A stretch of DNA of 64,000 nucleotides from Ovoidimarina sp963698645 (GTDB lineage: Bacteria > Pseudomonadota > Alphaproteobacteria > Rhodobacterales > Rhodobacteraceae), in the NCBI GenBank assembly GCA_963698645.1, contig CAVORP010000003.1:248001-312000 (forward strand), given 5' to 3'. The position numbers and the translations under genes were made by a program. The notes under the pieces are model-generated. The model was given only the letters and a program-made list of their open reading frames with translations, made no database searches and was not told where the DNA came from. This document shows, in pieces, positions 62,639-64,000 of this stretch (its first letter is position 1; the number at the start of each line of letters is the position of its first letter).

Positions 62639-63151
62639 ATGAGCAAGACCAGTAAATCGGAATTTCGCCCCAACGACTATGTTGTGTATCCGGCCCATGG
62701 GGTCGGCCAGATCGTCTCGATCGAAAAACAGGAAGTTGCGGGGATGGTCCTCGAGCTTTTCGTGATTTCGTTCGAGAAGGACAAGATGACCCTTCGGGTG
62801 CCGACCAACAAGGCAGAGTATGTGGGTATGCGCTCGCTGTCCTCGCCCGATGTCGTCTCGAAGGCGATGACGACGCTCAAGGGCAAGGCCCGTGTGAAGC
62901 GGGCGATGTGGTCGCGCCGTGCGCAGGAATACGAGCAAAAGATCAACTCGGGCGATCTCATCGCTATCGCGGAAGTGGTGCGCGACCTGCACCGCACCGA
63001 CGATCAGCGCGAGCAGAGCTATTCCGAGCGCCAGCTTTACGAAGCGGCACTCGAACGGCTGACGCGGGAAGTGGCCGCGGTTCAGGGCTTTGACGAGGGC
63101 GACGCCCAGCGCAAGGTCGATGACATGCTGACGAACCGCGCCGCGGCCTGA
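62639..63151 (+). CDS. carD: CarD family transcriptional regulator
   Basis: A 170-residue RNA polymerase-binding protein. Its N-terminal RID domain (FRPNDYVVYPAHGVGQIVSIEKQEV ... VPTNKAEYVGMRSLSS) contacts the beta subunit, and the helical C-terminus binds promoter DNA. CarD stabilises open complexes, notably at rRNA and stress promoters. The ATG at 62639 (SKTSKSEFRP) is preferred over a TTG twelve bases upstream. The long approximately 170-base leader after the fdxA terminator may be regulated. Confidence 0.92.
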   Translation: MSKTSKSEFRPNDYVVYPAHGVGQIVSIEKQEVAGMVLELFVISFEKDKMTLRVPTNKAEYVGMRSLSSPDVVSKAMTTLKGKARVKRAMWSRRAQEYEQKINSGDLIAIAEVVRDLHRTDDQREQSYSERQLYEAALERLTREVAAVQGFDEGDAQRKVDDMLTNRAAA

Positions 63152-63174
63152 GTCAACGCACCAGGGAATACCGA

Positions 63175-63207
63175 AACGCCGCCCGAAGCAGGGCGGCGTT
63201 TTGTTTT
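63175..63207 (+). terminator. Rho-independent terminator of carD
   Basis: AACGCCGCCC (63175-63184) and GGGCGGCGTT (63191-63200) form a perfect 10-bp stem with a six-base loop, followed by TTGTTTT. Confidence 0.9.
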
Positions 63208-63237
63208 GGCGCGACTCTCCCTGAGACGGGCTGCCCC

Positions 63238-64000
63238 CTAGTTGATCACCGCGAATTCGATGCGTCGGTTGCGGCGCTTGCCATCGGCGGTATCGTTGGA
63301 TGCCGCGGGCCGCGCCTCGCCATAACCCGCCGCCACCATCCGCTCTGCCGGAATTCCGATCTCCGCAAGGCGCGCGGCCACTGCCCCTGCGCGCGCCTCA
63401 CTCAGCCGCTGGTTGGCGCTGGCGGTTCCGTCCGCATCTGTATGCCCGGACACTTCGATCCGCAGGCCGGGGCAGCGCCGAACGATCTCGGCGATACTGT
63501 TCAGGATCGGCTCCGAGCGCGCGTCGAGCGCGGCGCTCCCGCTTCGGAAATAGATGTTGTCGGTGCGCGACAGGATCTCGAACCGACCAAGACAGGCTTC
63601 CTTGCTGAAATCCCCCTCCGCCTCAAGCGCCGCCGATGCCGGGGCCTGAACCGCCGCGGTCGCAACCGGCGCGGCACCGGAGTTGCGGGCGAACAGGAAA
63701 TCGAAGGTCACGGTCGCCGAGGGCACGATCCGGACACCGGCGGCTTCCTCCAGTTTCTGGATCCCCCCCTCCAGCCCGAAATCCGCGACGGAGATGGAAA
63801 CCGGCGCGGCGGACGAGACCGAGACAAGCCCATCGGCAAGCTGCGTGACCGTCAGTTCCGCCTGAAGGCTCCGCGTGACGCCATGCAGGGCAAGATCGAA
63901 GGGAACGGTCACGGACTTGCGCCGCTGCGTGGCCAGGTCGGCGAACTCTGCCGGGTCGAGCGACAGGGTGATCTTCGCCTCGGGGTGTTCGAAGGTCTCA
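63238..64000 (-). CDS. YceI-OmpA domain fusion (5' end outside window)
   Basis: The visible 253 residues begin inside a YceI-like domain (ETFEHPEAKITLSLDPAEFA ... KSVTVPFDLALHGVTRSLQAELTV). A linker follows, then an OmpA peptidoglycan-binding domain (IYFRSGSAALDARSEPIL, RIEVSGHTDADGTASANQRL, GYGEARPAASNDTADGKRRN). YceI proteins bind isoprenoids or lipids in the periplasm; OmpA domains anchor to peptidoglycan. The start is beyond 64000, so an apparent GTG at 63912 is internal. Confidence 0.85.
   Translation of the reverse strand, partial: ETFEHPEAKITLSLDPAEFADLATQRRKSVTVPFDLALHGVTRSLQAELTVTQLADGLVSVSSAAPVSISVADFGLEGGIQKLEEAAGVRIVPSATVTFDFLFARNSGAAPVATAAVQAPASAALEAEGDFSKEACLGRFEILSRTDNIYFRSGSAALDARSEPILNSIAEIVRRCPGLRIEVSGHTDADGTASANQRLSEARAGAVAARLAEIGIPAERMVAAGYGEARPAASNDTADGKRRNRRIEFAVIN

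Noticed and set aside
1..64000. tRNA or rRNA genes
   Set aside because: Looked for TPsiC-type GTTCGA segments within cloverleaf contexts and rRNA motifs; found none convincing.

Overview
The window is high-GC chromosomal DNA of an alphaproteobacterium, most likely family Rhodobacteraceae (Roseobacter/Rhodovulum-like). The basis is gene content typical of that family: a PccR-type short-chain acyl-CoA regulator, a propionyl-CoA carboxylase/methylmalonyl-CoA mutase cluster, a SUV3-like helicase followed by an S4-domain gene, fdxA and carD, DUF6455 and DUF1467 proteins, and a glycine riboswitch ahead of gcvTHP. I see no rRNA, tRNA, CRISPR array, phage or insertion sequence.

Layout. 1-4 kb: MATE efflux pump (partial), gltX, a small zincin, a gamma-glutamylcyclotransferase-like gene. 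4-8.7 kb: tandem glycine riboswitch and gcvT-gcvH-gcvP. 8.7-15.7 kb: receiver protein, methylmalonyl-CoA epimerase, small membrane proteins, nitroreductase, DCC-family protein, M48 lipoprotein peptidase, malQ. 15.7-24.6 kb: a Mur/Fur-like box driving sitABCD (Mn/Fe uptake), then the convergent dabA-dabB inorganic carbon uptake pair with a divergent LysR gene. 24.6-26.4 kb: kdsD-kdsB for Kdo synthesis. 26.5-37.9 kb: deacylase, MFS carrier, and a peptide-type ABC transporter with an aldehyde dehydrogenase. Between the binding protein and its permeases sits a divergent gene for a 662-residue Gly/Asn tetrapeptide-repeat secreted protein. 37.9-44.3 kb: AbrB-family membrane protein, photolyase-like flavoprotein, an ArsR/SRPBCC pair with two tandem operators, clpP-clpX, RidA-like and DUF465 proteins. 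44.3-57 kb: pccR, an MFS carrier, pccB, two small lipoproteins, pccA, scpA (mutase), a ketopantoate reductase-like gene and an HpaI aldolase. Together with the epimerase at 9.5 kb these give the complete propionyl-CoA to succinyl-CoA route and its regulator. 57-64 kb: hydrolase, SCP2 protein, TPR protein, helicase, S4 protein, ferredoxin, CarD and a YceI-OmpA fusion (partial).

One observation affects how the whole window should be read. Nine otherwise intact genes are broken by eleven frame disruptions, and each one is repaired exactly by deleting a single base (all are +1). The repaired lengths match family norms. This looks like residual insertion error in the assembly rather than true gene decay. 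The affected genes are annotated here over their repaired extents, and each breakpoint is given.
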